From positions 19,319,850 through 19,383,849 of the forward strand of contig NC_088304.1 of assembly GCF_032854445.1 (NCBI RefSeq): DNA of 64,000 bases. The letters run 5' to 3'. A program made the translations under genes and the position numbers. Shown here in pieces: positions 34,716-45,726 of the stretch. A model generated the notes under the pieces. That model was not told where the DNA came from. It worked only from the letters and a program-made list of their open reading frames with translations, and did no database searches. Numbering within the stretch: the stretch's first letter is position 1; each line of letters opens with the position of its first letter. The DNA is from Liolophura sinensis. Taxonomy: Eukaryota; Mollusca; Polyplacophora; Chitonida; Chitonidae.

Positions 34716-35030
34716 GAGTGAGTGAGTGCTTGGGGTTTAACGTCGTACTGAACAATTTTTCAGTCGTATGACGACGAGGAGCCCTTCTAGTGTATGCAAA
34801 TGTAGTGTGCCTAGTGTGCGAGTCCATGCCGCCTAAGTTTGCCGCCACTAGAACATAAAGCCGAAGACACCAAACGTGACACACCACCAAGTCACATTAT
34901 ACCGACACCGCGCCGCACAGTCATGTTCCCTTGCTCTAACCTCTCAATGCTAAGCGCCAAGCGAGGCAGCAACAAGTACCGCTGGTATGAGCCGACAAGT
35001 AGAAAAATACAAGTAGAAAAATACCATTAA
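34716..35030 (-). mobile_element. SINE family 2 with LINE-type tail
   Basis: The minus strand reads GGTACTTGTTGCTGCCTCGC, GTTTGGTGTCTTCGGC and GTGGCGGCA, then CATACGACTGAAAAATTGTT, CAGTACGACGTTAAACCCCA and (ACTC)n. The last part parallels the 3' end of the LINE at 35367-40428. Confidence 0.7.
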
Positions 35031-35117
35031 ACTATGTCTGATAATTTTTGGATTTTTAACCGAAGTAAACACAATGTTTGGATTGTATATATATGCCGCA
35101 TAATGTTGATATTTCAG

Positions 35118-38100
35118 GTTGATGTGATAAACCAGTATGTGGAGGGCTTGTTGACACACAGAGGCTCAAAGTGGTATGTACAGCTTAAATCTGTACACTT
35201 CATTTATTTTCTTTGTCTTTTACATATTTTTCTATATTTCCTCATATGCGGACGCGCATTGTGGAGTTTCGCATAGTCAATGGTGTGAACAACAATTAGC
35301 TTAGGAATACCTCGCAATTATAATTTACAGACACAGTGTATTTAATTGACACTTGTATTTGACTACGGTGGTCACCCAGTCTGAAGGTGGTGTGACATTA
35401 CGTTCTGTCGCTCTTAGAGGCAGGACGTATTCACTAGCCTCTCTGTAAATAGCCTGTACATAGTTTAGTGCATTTCCACTTTGTAATATCGTATCTATTT
35501 TGCACTCGGCATCCACACTGTTCCAAACGCATAGTTGTGGTCATCTCTTTAGGGTAGTAGTTCTCGCCCTGGCCCACAATGTTGTGGGCAGGGCGAGTAA
35601 ATAGACCCTTAAGCCTTAAGCTTGTAATACAGGGAGGTGTACAACCGGTTGAAGTATACAATCGGCTAAAGGAGTTAGTGGGGAGTGGACCTAATGTCCT
35701 AAAGGGACTAATCAATGTCTCTAGAGATGTCTGGAATGTTACAGTGGCTACGAAAACTGTGAAGGAACAGCTGTTGGCTAGCGGCTTCTCATTTAACGGG
35801 GTAGATTGTCCAATATATGATGTGGAGGAGCAAAGGCTCCTGGTTAGATCTCGATGTCCGATCGAGGTGCCCGATGACACTATTCGAGGTTTGATGTCCC
35901 TTTATGGCACGGTCCATCACGTCAGCCGGGAACATTACCTTTTTGATAGGTCACTTGAGAATGGTATGCGCCGTATTTACATGAGTGGTGTGACCGAGAT
36001 CATTCCACAATCAATTTCGGTTGGGAATTTTAGAATTCCTTTGTGGTACAGAGGTCAGGTCCGTGCCTGTCACATCTGTGATAGCGCAGAACATTTCAAG
36101 GCCGACTGTCCTGTAAAGGATAAATGCCTCAAGTGTAAACAAGCAGGCCACTTTTAAAAGGACTGCCCGCTGAGCGATGAAAATGACAATGGCGATAATG
36201 ACGATAACGATTGCAATGATAATGATGATGATGATAAATATAGTAATGTTTATGAAGTTGAAGGTGACAATAAAGATGAGAATGAAGATCGAGGAGATGA
36301 TGATGGTAATTATAGTGAGGGACATGGGAATGATATGGAAATTGGGGTTTCTGGCGAGTCTGTTCCTTCCAGTCAACAAAATAAAGGGACTTTGGATAAC
36401 TCTGCTGTTGACAAGTGGAGAGTGGCAAGTTGTCACTAACTCCATGTCCTCCAGCAAAAAGATTCGAAATAAGCGCATTGATGCTACAAATAAGGTCAGG
36501 AAGTTAAGCGAATCGCCAGTAGTAGGTGGGCCCCAGAGCCTTTGCGAGGCATCTCAGACGTCAAATAGCCCGGAGTGGGTTGTCGGTATGAATCAAAACT
36601 CGAATTCCTCCTCACCCCATAGATCGTCAGAAATTTCGAATACTACGCCATCCTGCATTAAGGAGACGCAATCCAGTGGCGTGACGCCCTCCAAAGGTGC
36701 ACTTGGTGAGAGTCCGTCCTTATGGGGTAGGACGTTCAGCCCTGACCCGTCTACAATGTCACAGTTAGACACTAGAGATATAGCAGATTGCCTTGATCCT
36801 CAGGGAAGCTCTCAGCAATCTGATATGTTTAGGGCTGGTGGAGAATCCAATATGGAGGAATCTCTTTCGGAAATGGATGCACCCGAAGACTTGCCTGCCT
36901 ATACCAATGGCAAGGGTGAGGTCTTGGTACCTGTCTCAACATCCCTGGGGTCGTATTATCGCACATTGCGACGAGACTCTAAAGTTGACAAGGTTAAAAA
37001 GCAGAGGAAGTTGATAACGTTGTCACAGGAGAATTTTGCTGAGCGTAGGGCAGCGATGTACAAGAAGTCCAGAAAAAAGAAAAAGAATGAATAAATATTA
37101 ATAATGACTACTACAAAGATCTTACAGTGGAACTGTAGAGGATTGAGGTGTAACCTCGCAGAGCTCCAGATGTTAGCTCAAGACCTCAATCCTGTAGCTT
37201 TTAGCTTGCTGGAAACTCTGATGACTGATCCTAGTTATCAATGTCGAGGTTATGTATCTCATCACGCTGTTGCCACGTCTACGAATGGAAAGGCATCAGG
37301 GGGTTCTTCTCTTTTGATTAGGCAGGGTGTAATACACAATAGAATGGCACTGAACACCGATTTGCAGGCGGTGGCGGTGCGTATCACACTGGGTATAGTA
37401 TTAACAATCTGTTCTATTTATATACCACCTTCTTCTACTCTTCACCAACAAGAGCTGCAAAATTTATATGACCAATTAGCTAAACCGTGTCTTCTTTTGG
37501 GGGACTTTAATGCCCATAGTGTTCTCTGGGGTGACTCTAAACGTAACCAGAAGGGCTCTGTATTGGAGGATTTTATATCTAATAACTCTCTATGCGTCTT
37601 AAATGATGGCACACATACCTTCATCCTGCAAAGGGAATTTATTCAGTCCTTGATTTAGCTCTGGCTGATGCAGGGCTAAGATCGGAATTCAGCTGGAGCG
37701 TCCATGATGATCTGTGCGGAAGCGACCACTTCCCCACCATACTTACCCTTGGGGAGCCGGTATCTTCCTCCCTTCCACGCTTTAATTATGATAAAGCAGA
37801 CTGGCCCCGCTTTGCTGTTCTGTGTGGTGAAACACTTACTAGCGACCTTTTTCGTGATGCAGTTGATCCTATCCAGTTATTCTCGAATCAGCTAATCGAT
37901 GTAGCCTCCAAATGTATCCCGAAATCTTGTGCGGTTCCTCGTATTAAGAAACCGTGGTTCACGGAGGACTGTAAACGAGCTAGGCGTTTCAGGAAACGTG
38001 CTGAGCGCGTGTACCGATGTAGACCATCTCCCGGTAATTTAGACGATGTTAGGCTAAAGCTCGTAGGACTATCAAACAGTCCAAACGTGACTCTTGGAAA

Positions 38101-41100
38101 CGTTATGTTTCTAAGATTAATCATCGTACCCCTATGTCAAAAGTCTGGAATATGATCCAACGCATCAAAGGCAAGGGATCCAATGTCACTGTCAATCATC
38201 TTAAAGACGGGAATAATTCTTTGACAGAAAAACTTGACATAGCCAATAGGTTGGGCGCTTCTTTTGCGCACCATTCGTCTTCAGATAATTACTTGCCTCA
38301 GTTCCAGCGTAACAAGGAACGGACCGAGGCAAGTCCTCTTGATTTTACATCCTCAAATGAAGAATCCTACAATGCTACATTTTCTCTACATGAACTATCC
38401 GCATCCCTTAGCAAGGCCCATGACTCAACTCCAGGGCCAGATGATATCCACTATCAGCTTTTACGACACCTTCCAGAATCTTCCTTGAGGGTGCTTCTTG
38501 GAATTTTTAATACCATTTGGATTTCCGGGAATTTTCCTGCCTCATGGCAAAACGCTATTATTGTCCCCATCCCAAAGCCCGGAAAGGATTCTACCGATCC
38601 AAATAACTATCGTCCTATTTCCTTAACCATTTGTATATGCAAGACTATGGAGAGGATGATTAACGATCGCTTGGTTTGGTTTTTGGAGACTAATGAGTTG
38701 ATAAGCGACATTCAATGTGGATTTCGAAAGAATCGCAGTACTGTTGATCACCTTGTTCGTCTAGAATGCTTTATTAAGAACGGTATCGTTAATCGTGACC
38801 ATATCGTATCTGTCTTTTTTGATCTGGAAAAGGCATATGACACTACTTGGAAATATGGCATTATGAAAGATATGCATGGATTTGGACTTAGAGGTCGGCT
38901 TCCTGACTTTATTCGTAAATTCTTATATCACTTCCAAGTTCGGGATGGGGAGGGGATCATGAAACCCTACTTCAGCTCTATCGAGCACTGATTCGTTCTA
39001 AGCTAGACTATGCCTGCAGTGTTTATGGAGGTGCGTCACGCTCCCAGTTAAAGAAACTCAATACTGTACATCATCAGGCCCTACGGTTGTGCTTAGGTGC
39101 TTTCCGTACCTCTCCTGTGGAGAGTCTGTATGTTGAAGCAAACGAACCTCCCCTGGAGCTTCGAAGAACTAAACTATCCTTACAGTATATCACCAAGCTT
39201 AGAGCCAATCCATCCAACCCAGCCTTTGATTGTGTCTTCCATCCGGAATTTGAAGACTTATATGCTCAGAAGCCATCCATTGTTCCTCCACTGGGTGTCC
39301 GCATCCAGGAACATGTGCAAGCAGCTGGACTTGCATCCAGGAAGATCCACCGTGGTTATGTCCTGAGCCTCAGGTTGATACCTCGCTCTCCTCCCTGAAG
39401 AAATGTTCCACCAACCCTTTAGTATACCAGCAGGAGTTTAGTAGTATGTGTTAAAAGTATCCATTTTATCACCGCATATTCACTGACGGTTCCAAGAATG
39501 ATGATGGCGTGGCTTCTGCTGCTGTCCTTGGACCCAGAACCGTTTCAACTCGGTTTCCAAATTCCTGTTCTATATTTACTGCGGAAGCCAAGGCAATTTT
39601 GTGCGCACTTCGGTCCATCCCAGAGCTAGGAGGTAGCAGATTTCTCATCTGCTCTGACTTCCTTTCCTGCCTCCAAGCAATTCGGGCTAGTTCGCCTGTA
39701 CATCCAGACATTCTGTCTATCAGGGAGATGTTTAAACGACTTAATGAAGATTTTATCATTATCTTTTGTTGGGTGCCCGGGCATATGGGTATACCTGGGA
39801 ATACTGCTGCAGATGAAGCCGCGAAGGCGGCTTTGCATTCCGTTACTACCCAAACTGACGTTCCATATTCGGACTTGCGTTCACTTATTTGCTCCTATAT
39901 CATGCGCTTGTTTCAGGCTCAATGGGATGGCCAGACAACCAACAAACTGCATGATATTCGTCAGTTTGTTGGTCCAGCGCCTTCCCTTTCACGGCATCGT
40001 CTCCGCTCTTGCATTTTGAGGAGGTGTCGTATCGGTCACACACGTGCTACGCATGGGTATTTGTTAAAAGGAGAAGATGCTCCTTATTGCTTTGCTTGTG
40101 ATCAACGGTTCACAGTCAAGCACATATTGCTTGACTGTGGCGACTTTGCTCCTGTACGAGATTCCTTTTATCACGTGAGCTCTCTTTCAGAACTTTTCAA
40201 TTCTGTAGAAAGTGATACTATTTTTGACTTTCTCTCTGCCATTGGTATGGCAGGAAAGCTGTAATTTTAAACTACCGTCTGTGTTTGTTATGTGACTTCT
40301 GGTGTCCTTTTTGACTGAATAGTAAATGAATTATCCGTAGTAGATCGACTATTTGACGTTTTATTGTCGCGATAAAACTGAAATATTGTTGAAAGCGACG
40401 TTAAAACTTTCACTCACTCACTCACTCCTGTATTTGACTACATACAGTAGTTTCAAACATATGATCATCTCTGTATTTCCCTTTTCTTCTATAGTGACGC
40501 GCAGCACCCTGTACATTCATGTCACACAAACTCGAAAGATTTCTCTGCTATTTGAGGAATAATTGCTGGGGTACAAATAATTAATTTGTTACATGACATG
40601 TAGTTTAATGTATTGTTTCACATCATATAGCCTGATGGTAGCATGTGATTTCATAAAGATCGTCATGCTCTTCATCGTCCGGGATATATTATAATGTATC
40701 TAAAAAGAGTGTTTTAGAGTGTTTCACTGTGTTATATTGATATCTTCTTCTAACCCCTTCCTCGTACAACTGTGTACATAATTATGTGTTTATTTAGGCC
40801 CGAGAGTTCTGAGCTGGAGATTTTCTTGACAAATCCGAGAAGGGAATTTCTAACAGGCTTTGGTTTCCGTTATATCCTCGACTTGGTACGTAAAAGTGTG
40901 ATTTCGGTGTATAAATTGTTTATAAATTGATATTGACTTTTTCGCTTAGCTTGATTTATATGTACTAAAAAATACCCTTTGTATGGAAAAGGTTTTTCTT
41001 TTCTTGTTTTCATCTTTATCTTCTTCTGGCTGAAAGCACATTTGCTTATTAGGCAAGCCCTGTTAGTATATTTATGTATATTTTACGTACCAAAAACAAC

Positions 41101-42257
41101 GCTGCAGGAGTTTGGAGTTTTGTAAATGTTTTGTGAGTAAATTATGGTCATTCTGGGTGTTATTTCCAATGAGTATGTGTATGGTACTTAATAAGATTTT
41201 CTCTTTTAGGCTTATACATATCTCGAAGCCTATGTGGAAAAAAAGTTCTTCAAAATGAAGCTTAGGGACAAAATGTACGTATAGGTACATGTAGGTAGGG
41301 TGGTTAACAGTAATCCCGGCCTACTCCATGCATGTTTCAAATAATCATGCCTATAAGGGTTTTTTGTTACAGTACAGAACTGGGATCTTCTGTTTGTTTG
41401 TTGTCACAGCTTAATTTGGTTCAAGAGTGAAGAAGAAAGTGACTGATTAATTGCTGCTTACATGAGGCGTGATTAAATTGTGCGAAACAATCTGTATATG
41501 CTTTTCTATACCTTGTCTGTATATGTGCATGGGAAATAGGCCATGATTATCTTTCACTGTGTGATTATATTCTTGTGTGAAACATTGCTTCAGGCCCCCC
41601 GCCACATCTGGATTTGTACATAAGCTAGTCCAGCTACCAGGAACCGAGCGAATTCAGAAGATTTTAAATGTGGATGGGTTTGTATTTACCTTGTATTTTA
41701 TCTGTTTGTTTTTATTTTTTATTTTTTTGGTATAATTAGATTTGGCTATTATGGCTCCAGTTATGCATGGAGTAGTATCGGAATGGCTTTCCAGCTTGAT
41801 AATCAATAATCACAGACTGTTCAAATGTGTATAAACATTTGACAAGACTAAAGCCATAAAAAACAAGGAAGGTAACTCGGAATATTGAAGTCACCAAATA
41901 GTTATTTACATTTAGATGTGTGTTTAATTATTTATCATTATAATTTCATAATTTTGTTCCACGCAAGACTTGCTAAAAAGTGCGCAGGCATATATTTTTA
42001 ATTAGTAGCAATCTATATACATTTCCAGATTTCAGTCCTTTACAAATGAAAAGGAAGCCTTTGACAGGATTACATTCGGTTCACCATTTTTTCTTTGAAG
42101 GTACAAAGGGACAGTCAGGAGTAGGAGATGTAAGGAAGCTTTGGTTCAGGATGTAGTCGCACTACTTGTATCCAACAAACTACAATATCTTTACCAGAAG
42201 CAAGGCGAAGATGCTGTCAAACTGAACATTCATCGTTACACACGGCACTTAAAATAA
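35118..42257 (+). CDS. Unrecognised multi-exon gene, 3' part
   Basis: Five exons join without a break in frame: 35118-35173, 40798-40885, 41210-41274, 41594-41677 and 42101-42257. All have AG acceptors and GT donors, and the phases match at every junction. They encode 149 residues ending in a stop at 42255-42257. Segments include VDVINQYVEGLLTHRGSKW, SSELEIFLTNPRREFLTG, FGFRYILDL, a KLVQLPGTERIQKILNVDG stretch and ALVQDVVALLVSNKLQYLY. I recognise no domain; the composition is that of a folded helical soluble protein. The N-terminal part is unresolved. The exon at 34376-34437 ends in phase 2, which fits only if the acceptor is the earlier AAG near 35065. The first intron listed carries a complete LINE insertion. 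AATAAA follows the stop by about 70 bases. Confidence 0.6.
35354..35366 (+). repeat. 13-bp target-site duplication of the LINE
   Basis: TGTATTTGACTAC occurs here directly before the LINE and again, exactly, at 40429-40441 directly after its (CACT)n tail. It defines both ends of the insertion. Confidence 0.93.
35563..35597 (+). other. Hairpin enclosing the LINE ORF1 start codon
   Basis: CTCGCCCTG-G-CCCACAA pairs with TTGTGGG-CAGGGCGAG, a stem of about 16 pairs with one bulged G. The ATG at 35579-35581 forms the tip. It could affect translation of ORF1. Confidence 0.6.
35579..37094 (+). pseudogene. LINE ORF1, RNA-binding protein with zinc knuckles
   Basis: ORF1 of the LINE encodes the nucleic-acid-binding partner of the retrotransposition complex. 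The first half (about 150 residues) looks like an RRM-type region. Two CCHC knuckles follow: CHICDSAEHFKADC and CLKCKQAGHF-KDC. Next comes a very acidic Asp/Asn-rich stretch, then a Ser-rich and finally a Lys-rich end (KKSRKKKKNE). A TAA interrupts the second knuckle at 36156, and the frame changes in the acidic part before about 36420. The copy is therefore inactive unless these are sequencing errors. Confidence 0.8.
37104..40264 (+). pseudogene. LINE ORF2, endonuclease/reverse transcriptase/RNase H
   Basis: APE endonuclease: ILQWNCRG at the start, GDFNAHS near 37500, SDHFPT near 37717. Reverse transcriptase: TPGPDDIHYQLL, PIPKPGKDSTDPNNYRPISL, QCGFRKNRSTVDHL, FFDLEKAYDTTW. RNase H: FTDGSKNDDG, TAEAKAILCAL, CSDFLSCLQAI, WVPGHMGIPGN. 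A C-terminal CFACDQRFTVKHILLDC finger follows, with the stop at 40264. There are frame changes near 37625 and 38060. After FQVRDG at about 38945 the sequence jumps to LYRALIRSKLDYACSVYG, so roughly 200 or more codons, including the expected YADD box and thumb, are missing. An enzyme without them cannot polymerise. Confidence 0.85.
40111..40139 (+). other. 12-bp perfect inverted repeat in ORF2
   Basis: CACAGTCAAGCA and TGCTTGACTGTG flank a 5-base loop within the coding sequence of the C-terminal zinc finger of the LINE. It may be chance or a transcript structure. Confidence 0.45.
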
Positions 42258-42323
42258 GTGAACAATTAAGAGCACACCGCTTAATCAGCAGTACTGAATC
42301 GTAACTGGTATGCTGTGTACGTA

Positions 42324-42329
42324 AATAAA
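42324..42329 (+). terminator. Polyadenylation signal of the unrecognised gene
   Basis: AATAAA lies about 67 bases after the stop codon at 42257, which supports that stop as the true end of the gene. The stretch on to 42940 shows nothing else. Confidence 0.55.
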
Positions 42330-42944
42330 AGATGACTGATGGGTTGACAATGTGTATTTTATATCATTGTTACCATTGTATCATGGCTACATGCCTTGTA
42401 CATGTAGCCTTCACCTATAATGTATTTTCCATTCCACCTCCATACCATTCATTGCTTCGCTTACATATGTATAGAATCTTAGAATGTACAAGAGAGTTTA
42501 TACACTAATGAACTTGAATAGGGTACTGCAGCACAACTTTTGTCTGTACATTCCAGTAATGCGTTCTTCAGTTTATAATAGTCTTTCTGTAAAGGTTTTT
42601 GCAAACCGGATGAATACAATACTGTAACATTTTTAGGGTTACACGCATTTTTAGGGTTACACGAACTTATTTAATTAAATTTTTTGTTTGCAAACTCTCC
42701 ATGGGCGGTGGGTTATGGCACTGCGCCAGGGCTCCTTAAAATACATATATTTAAACTAGAATGTGGTTGCTGACTTTTTTTATTCAACTGTCCGGGATTG
42801 GTGGTCACTGGATTTCTCATATTGGATAATTCGTGGATAATATTCTAAGGTACTGTGAACCCTTTCTCATATACGTACGTGTAGAGAAAGTCAAACTGGG
42901 TTTGTCCTCGTAAATGTTGGGTTTTACTCATCTGCGGGGGAAAA

Positions 42945-45310
42945 GGATGGTAAATCAGCCACCGTCCTCCTCGTGGATGTTGTACTTTACACCGGCAGGA
43001 AGGTAAATTAGAAACCGTCCTCCTTGTGGATGTTGTACTTAACACCTGCAGGAAGATAAATTAGCCACCGTCCTCCTCGTGGATGTTGAACTTTATACAT
43101 GTAGGAAGGTAAATTAGCCACCGTCCTCTTCGTGGATGTTGTACCTGACACCTCCAGGAAGGTAAACTAGCCAACGTCCACCCCGTGGATGTTGTACCTA
43201 ATACCTGCAGAAAGGTAAATTAGCCACCGTCCTCCTCGTGGATGTTGTACTTTATACCAGTAGGAAGGTAAACTAGTCACCGTCCTCTTCATGGATGTTG
43301 AACTTTATACCTATAGGAAGGTAAACTAATCACCGTCCTCCTCATGAATGTTGTACTTTATAGCTAAAGGAAGGTAAACTGGTCACCGTCCTCCTCGTGG
43401 ATGTTGAACTTTATACATGTAGGAAGGTAAATCAGCCACCGTCCTCCTCGTGGATGCTGAACTTTATACCTATAGGAAGGTAAATTAGCCACCGTCCTCC
43501 TCATGGATGTTGTACTCTATAGCTAAAGGAAGGTAAACTGGTCACTGTCCTCCTCGTGGATGTTGAACTTTATACATGTAGGAAGGTAAATTAGCCACTG
43601 TCCTTCTCGTGGATGTTGTACTTTATAACTATAGGAAGATAAATTTTCAACCGTCCTCCTCGTGGATGTGGTACCTTATACGTATGGGAAAGCAACTTAA
43701 CCACCGTCTTCCTCATCGATGTTGCACTTTATACCAGTGGGAATGTAAATTAGCCACCGTCCTCCTCATGGATGTTGTACTTCATAACTATATGAAAGTA
43801 AATTAGCCACCGTCCTCCTCATGGATGTTGTACCTTATGCCTATGGGAAAGCAAATTAGCCACCGTCCTCTTCGTGGATGTTGTACCTCATGCCTACAGG
43901 GAGATAAGTTAGCCACCGTCCTCCTCATGGATGTTGTACTTTATACCTATAGTAAGGTAAATTAGCCACCGCCTTCTTCGTAGATGTTGTACCTGATACC
44001 TGCAGGAAGGTAAACTGGTCACCGTCCTCCTCGTGGATGTTGTACTTTACACCTGCAGGAAGGTAAATTAGCCACTGTCCTTTTCGTGGATGTTGTACTT
44101 TACACCTGCAGGAAGTTAAATTAGCCACCGTCCTCCTTATGGATGTTGTATCTTATACCTGCAGGAAGGTAAATTAGCCACCGTCCTCCTCATGGATGTT
44201 GTACTTTATGGCTATAGGAAGGTAAATTAGCCACCGTCCTCTTCATGGATGTTGTACCTGATACCTGCAGTAAAGTAAAGTAGCCACCATCCTCCTCCGA
44301 TGCTGTCCTTTTCGTGAACTAGCAACCGTTCTCCTCGTGAATGTTGTACTTTATAACTATATGAAGGTAAATTAGCCACCGTCTTCCTCGTGGATGTTGT
44401 ACCTTATACCTATGGGAAAGCAAATTAGCCACCGTCCTCCTCGTGGATGTTGTACCTCATGCCTACATGGAGGTAAGTTAGCCACCGTACTCCTCGTGGA
44501 TGTTGTACCTTATACCTACATGGAGGTAAATTAGGCACAGTCCTCCTCGTGGATGTTGTATCTTATACCTGCAGGAAGGTAAATTAGCCACCGTCCTCCT
44601 CGTGGATGTTGTACTTTACACCTGAGGAAAGGTAAATTAGCCACCGTCCTCCGCGTGGATATTGTACCTAATACCTGCAGGAAGGTAAATTGGCCACCGC
44701 CCTCCTCATGGATGTTGTATTTTGTACCTATAGTAAGGTAAATTAGCCTCCATCTTCTTTGTAGATGTTGTACCTGATACCTGCAGGAAGGTAAACTGGT
44801 CACCGTCCTCCTCGTGGATGTTGTACTTTACACCTGCAGGAAGGTAAATTAGCCACTGTCCTTTTCATGGATGTTGTACCTGATACCTGCAGGAAGGTAA
44901 ACTGCTCACCGTCCTCCTCATGGATGTTGTACCTTATACCTGCAGGAAGATAAATTAGCCACCGTCCTCCTCGTGGAGGTTTTACCTGATACCTATATGA
45001 AGGTAAACTAGCAACCGTTCTCCTCGTGAATGTTGTACTACCGGTATATAGCTATAGGAAGGTAAATTAGCCACCGTCCTCCTCGTGGATGTTGTACTTT
45101 ATAGGCCTACCTATATGAAGGTAAATTAGCCACCGTCCTCCTCGTGGATGTTGTACCTTTTACCTGGAGGAAGGTAAATTAGCCACTGTCCTTCTCGTGG
45201 ATGTTGTATCTTATACCAGTAGGAAGGTAAATTAGCCACCGTCCTCCTCGTGGATGTTGTACTTTATACCTATGGGGAGGTGAACTAGGCAAGGTCCTCC
45301 TCGTGGATCT
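42945..45310 (-). repeat. 53-bp minisatellite array B, about 44 copies
   Basis: On the plus strand units read CACCGTCCTCCTCGTGGATG, TTGTACTTTATACCTGCAGG, AAGGTAAATTAGC, which is the reverse complement of array A. Copies vary (TTCATGG, CTATAGG, ACATGTAGG variants). Some groups of variants recur in the same order, which suggests block duplication. The array ends about 400 bases before the FkbM-type gene. Confidence 0.95.
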
Positions 45311-45319
45311 TTAATATTT

Positions 45320-45726
45320 TTTTTTCCAGTTAGTGATGGAGGATTATTAGGTTACTAATTAACAATGACACATTAGAGAAGGTCTTCGGGGTTACAGTAA
45401 TGTCTGTGTTATCGGATAATAAGGGGTTTAAAGTGTTGAGAATTTATCTGCTCGGCTATAGGCCTATATAAATATATAGGCCTATAGTCTCGTGCCTTGC
45501 CCAGTTATTCGTAAACGAACAAGTTACATGTTCCGTTCTGCTCATCGTTCTGCTCATGGATGGCGGCTGCCCAGTGCTACTCAAATATACAGTGCTGCTG
45601 GTGTTCTGCGCGCGGCAACACTGTTGTCTCCGCGCGATGTCACCCCAACTTAGTGATTGGTGCGCATGCCGGTGAATGTGTCTTTCATTCTCATAAAAAC
45701 CGCTCGTAGTAATATTTCTGAGAAGG
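45320..45726 (+). promoter_or_regulatory. Probable promoter region of the FkbM-type gene
   Basis: No TATA box is evident. The part at 45595-45650 is comparatively GC- and CpG-rich (GTTCTGCGCGCGGCAACAC, TCTCCGCGCGATGTC) for this window, which suits a TATA-less promoter. The assignment is positional only. Confidence 0.35.

Larger units (their letters stand above)
35367..40428 (+). mobile_element. RNase H-bearing LINE (I/Nimb type), defective
   Basis: This non-LTR retrotransposon of 5062 bases is flanked by an exact 13-bp target duplication and is full length at its 5' end. The order is a 5' UTR of about 210 bases, ORF1 with zinc knuckles, ORF2 with APE endonuclease, reverse transcriptase and RNase H, a 3' UTR of about 165 bases, and a (CACT)n tail. 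The RNase H and the CCHC-type ORF1 place it in the I superfamily, probably Nimb- or I-like. The perfect target duplication suggests a recent insertion. Several frame breaks and a large internal loss in the reverse transcriptase mean it cannot move itself. It sits in an intron of the unrecognised gene, in the same orientation. Confidence 0.9.

Noticed and set aside
36011-36478. Antisense frames rich in Ile or His/Tyr across LINE ORF1
   Set aside because: They mirror the GAT-rich acidic coding stretch of ORF1 on the other strand.
44531-44803. Open frames inside the 53-bp arrays (peptides with YNIHEE and LPAG strings)
   Set aside because: A 53-base period changes frame in every unit, and the frames end at random units. 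This is repeat translation, not a gene.
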